DNA from: Pseudopedobacter sp037968815
GTDB lineage: Bacteria > Bacteroidota > Bacteroidia > Sphingobacteriales > Sphingobacteriaceae
Direction of reading: 5' to 3'
DNA: 64,000 bases
Assembly: GCA_037968815.1 (NCBI GenBank)
Contig: JBBKWF010000021.1
Span: forward strand, 1 to 64,000
In this document: positions 62,753-64,000 of the stretch, in pieces
Numbering within the stretch: the first letter of the stretch is position 1
Layout: each line of letters opens with the position of its first letter
The notes under the pieces: model-generated
The model's database searches: none
What the model saw: only the letters and a program-made list of their open reading frames with translations
Told to the model about the DNA's origin: nothing
Position numbers and translations under genes: made by a program

Positions 62753-64000
62753 TTACTTAGCTTGTTTTAGTAGCCATTGCACCAACTGTTGCCCAGCTTT
62801 TAAGTTTTCAAATTTGTTTGGTAGTTTTCTGCCATCTGCATATTCATTATATAGCCATGGGTCGCCTACTGCGAAAACAGTTCCTTTGCCAATTTTTGAT
62901 ATTGCCATTACAACATCACCGTTGTGATTAACAATGGGTTTAGCTGGTTCTTTTAAAGCTAGAGTGCTGATTTCTTTTAGGTAAGTAGTAGCTCCTAATG
63001 GGAAAACTGCGTTGCCTGCATCAATTTTAATTAAGCCCATATCAAACTGATTGCCAGTTACTGGGTTCTTTAATTCGTCTTTAAATTGGATACCAAATTG
63101 GCTGGCTAAATCATTAAAGTGTGGTAGTTCTGCATTGTTAACATCATTAGCCATTAACAATAAAACTCCACCATTTTTAACCCATTTAACAATGTTTTGG
63201 ATTGCTGGAGCCTGCATGTAATTCGGAAACTCTGTTTCCTTTTTAGTATCGGGGTCTACAATAATATAAACCGAGGCTCCTGCCAAATTTGCTGCAGTGG
63301 GTGATTCTTTTAAAGTCTCTGTTTTTGCACCTGTATAGCGGATGTGTTCGCCTAACAGCCCAAAGCCATTATTGTCCCACTCGTTCCATAAATAGTGAAA
63401 ACTTTGTTGTTTCCCGTTGATATCTTTTCTGAATTCGTTATTGAAATAGTTATCAAGCATTACAGTTTTGCCCGCTCCAACTTGTGAGATTTCTCTTAGT
63501 TCCATCTCATTGCTCGCCATAATAAAAGCACCAGCACCTTTGGGGTCATCTTGTATTACTTCTTCGCTTAGGTAATATTCATAACTCCCATCACGATAAG
63601 GTTTTCCACCTAAACCAGCTACACTTACCGTTCCGTTAAGGTGTAAAGCACCTTTTTCATCAGTAACCAAAAACTTTTTCTTAATCCCGGCAAAAGCTTT
63701 TACTGCAATTTTCTCAAAAGAAGAATCGAGATAGCCCATACGTACTGCTTTGGCAATAGTGTAAACAAACATACTTGATGCTGAAGCTTCTAAATAGTTA
63801 CCTTTACCATCTGGTTTATCCATAACCTGATACCATAACCCAGATTTTTTATCTTGGTATTTTTGTATTGCGGTAGCAAACCTGTTTAGAACTGCTAAAA
63901 GCTCTTTTCTTTTTGGATGATCTTGTGGGAAATAGTCTAAGACATCTACCAAAGCCATACCGTACCAGCCCATTGCTCTTCCCCAAAAATTAGGAGAATT
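62753..64000 (-). CDS. GH105-type unsaturated uronyl hydrolase with C-terminal DUF4350-like domain (partial)
   Basis: The gene runs off the right edge. The frame continues to base 64000 as NSPNFWGRAMGWYGMALVDVL, the FWGRGNGW-type motif of GH88/GH105, so the first Met in view is not the start. The family removes unsaturated galacturonic acid from pectin or rhamnogalacturonan fragments. The barrel ends near the DGSYEYYLSEE segment. The remaining part (GASVYIIVDPDTKKETEFP to the end) resembles a DUF4350/GATase-like domain. It is upstream of uxaB and uxaA in one unit, linking pectin depolymerisation to galacturonate catabolism. Confidence 0.88.
   Translation of the reverse strand, partial: NSPNFWGRAMGWYGMALVDVLDYFPQDHPKRKELLAVLNRFATAIQKYQDKKSGLWYQVMDKPDGKGNYLEASASSMFVYTIAKAVRMGYLDSSFEKIAVKAFAGIKKKFLVTDEKGALHLNGTVSVAGLGGKPYRDGSYEYYLSEEVIQDDPKGAGAFIMASNEMELREISQVGAGKTVMLDNYFNNEFRKDINGKQQSFHYLWNEWDNNGFGLLGEHIRYTGAKTETLKESPTAANLAGASVYIIVDPDTKKETEFPNYMQAPAIQNIVKWVKNGGVLLLMANDVNNAELPHFNDLASQFGIQFKDELKNPVTGNQFDMGLIKIDAGNAVFPLGATTYLKEISTLALKEPAKPIVNHNGDVVMAISKIGKGTVFAVGDPWLYNEYADGRKLPNKFENLKAGQQLVQWLLKQAK

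Overview
The window looks like chromosomal DNA of a low-GC Bacteroidota bacterium, most likely family Sphingobacteriaceae (Pedobacter-like). The reasons are a SusC/SusD pair, a C-terminal type IX secretion sorting domain, LruC-domain lipoproteins, the gene order DUF177-rpmF-plsX-fabH-accB-accC, a long secA followed by a SPOR protein, and promoter -7 elements of the TAnnTTTG type. The assignment is inferred from gene content only. I found no tRNA, rRNA or CRISPR array and no transposase.

Layout. 1-14.3 kb is mainly housekeeping on the minus strand: enolase, groES-groEL, two paralogous LruC lipoproteins, tatC and the fatty-acid/phospholipid operon. 14.6-18.2 kb holds pdxA, rsmA, a SerA-like dehydrogenase and greA. 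18.3-32 kb is a surface-polysaccharide region: a WecA/MraY-type phosphotransferase, a GT2 glycosyltransferase, a CpsB-type phosphatase, four nucleotide-sugar enzymes and the Kdo transferase waaA. leuS and two tiny tandem membrane proteins sit within it, and HIT and NUDIX hydrolases flank it.

32-47.7 kb is the most interesting accessory region. It contains a secreted DUF4623-like/T9SS protein, SusC, SusD, a DUF4623-like lipoprotein, two GHL10 (DUF187) glycosidase-like proteins, the MurNAc-6-phosphate etherase MurQ, a sodium:solute symporter and a convergent DeoR-family regulator. Together they read as a polysaccharide-utilization-type locus aimed at the glycan strands of peptidoglycan: outer-membrane capture, cleavage of the strands, inner-membrane uptake of muramic sugars, and lactyl-ether cleavage. 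No sugar kinase or NagZ-type enzyme is present in the window.

48-58.6 kb carries a SNF2 helicase, a umuDC operon whose UmuD lacks the catalytic serine region, secA, a SPOR protein, an M20 amidohydrolase and a small lipoprotein. 58.6-64 kb carries an AraC-Ogt fusion and a galacturonate/pectin branch (uxaA, uxaB and a GH105 protein cut by the window edge).

Between the genes are many strong hairpin terminators and at least two classes of dispersed non-coding structure. One is a set of heptad-phased inverted repeats, one of which is inserted in frame inside leuS. The other is two copies of a roughly 90-bp palindromic element.
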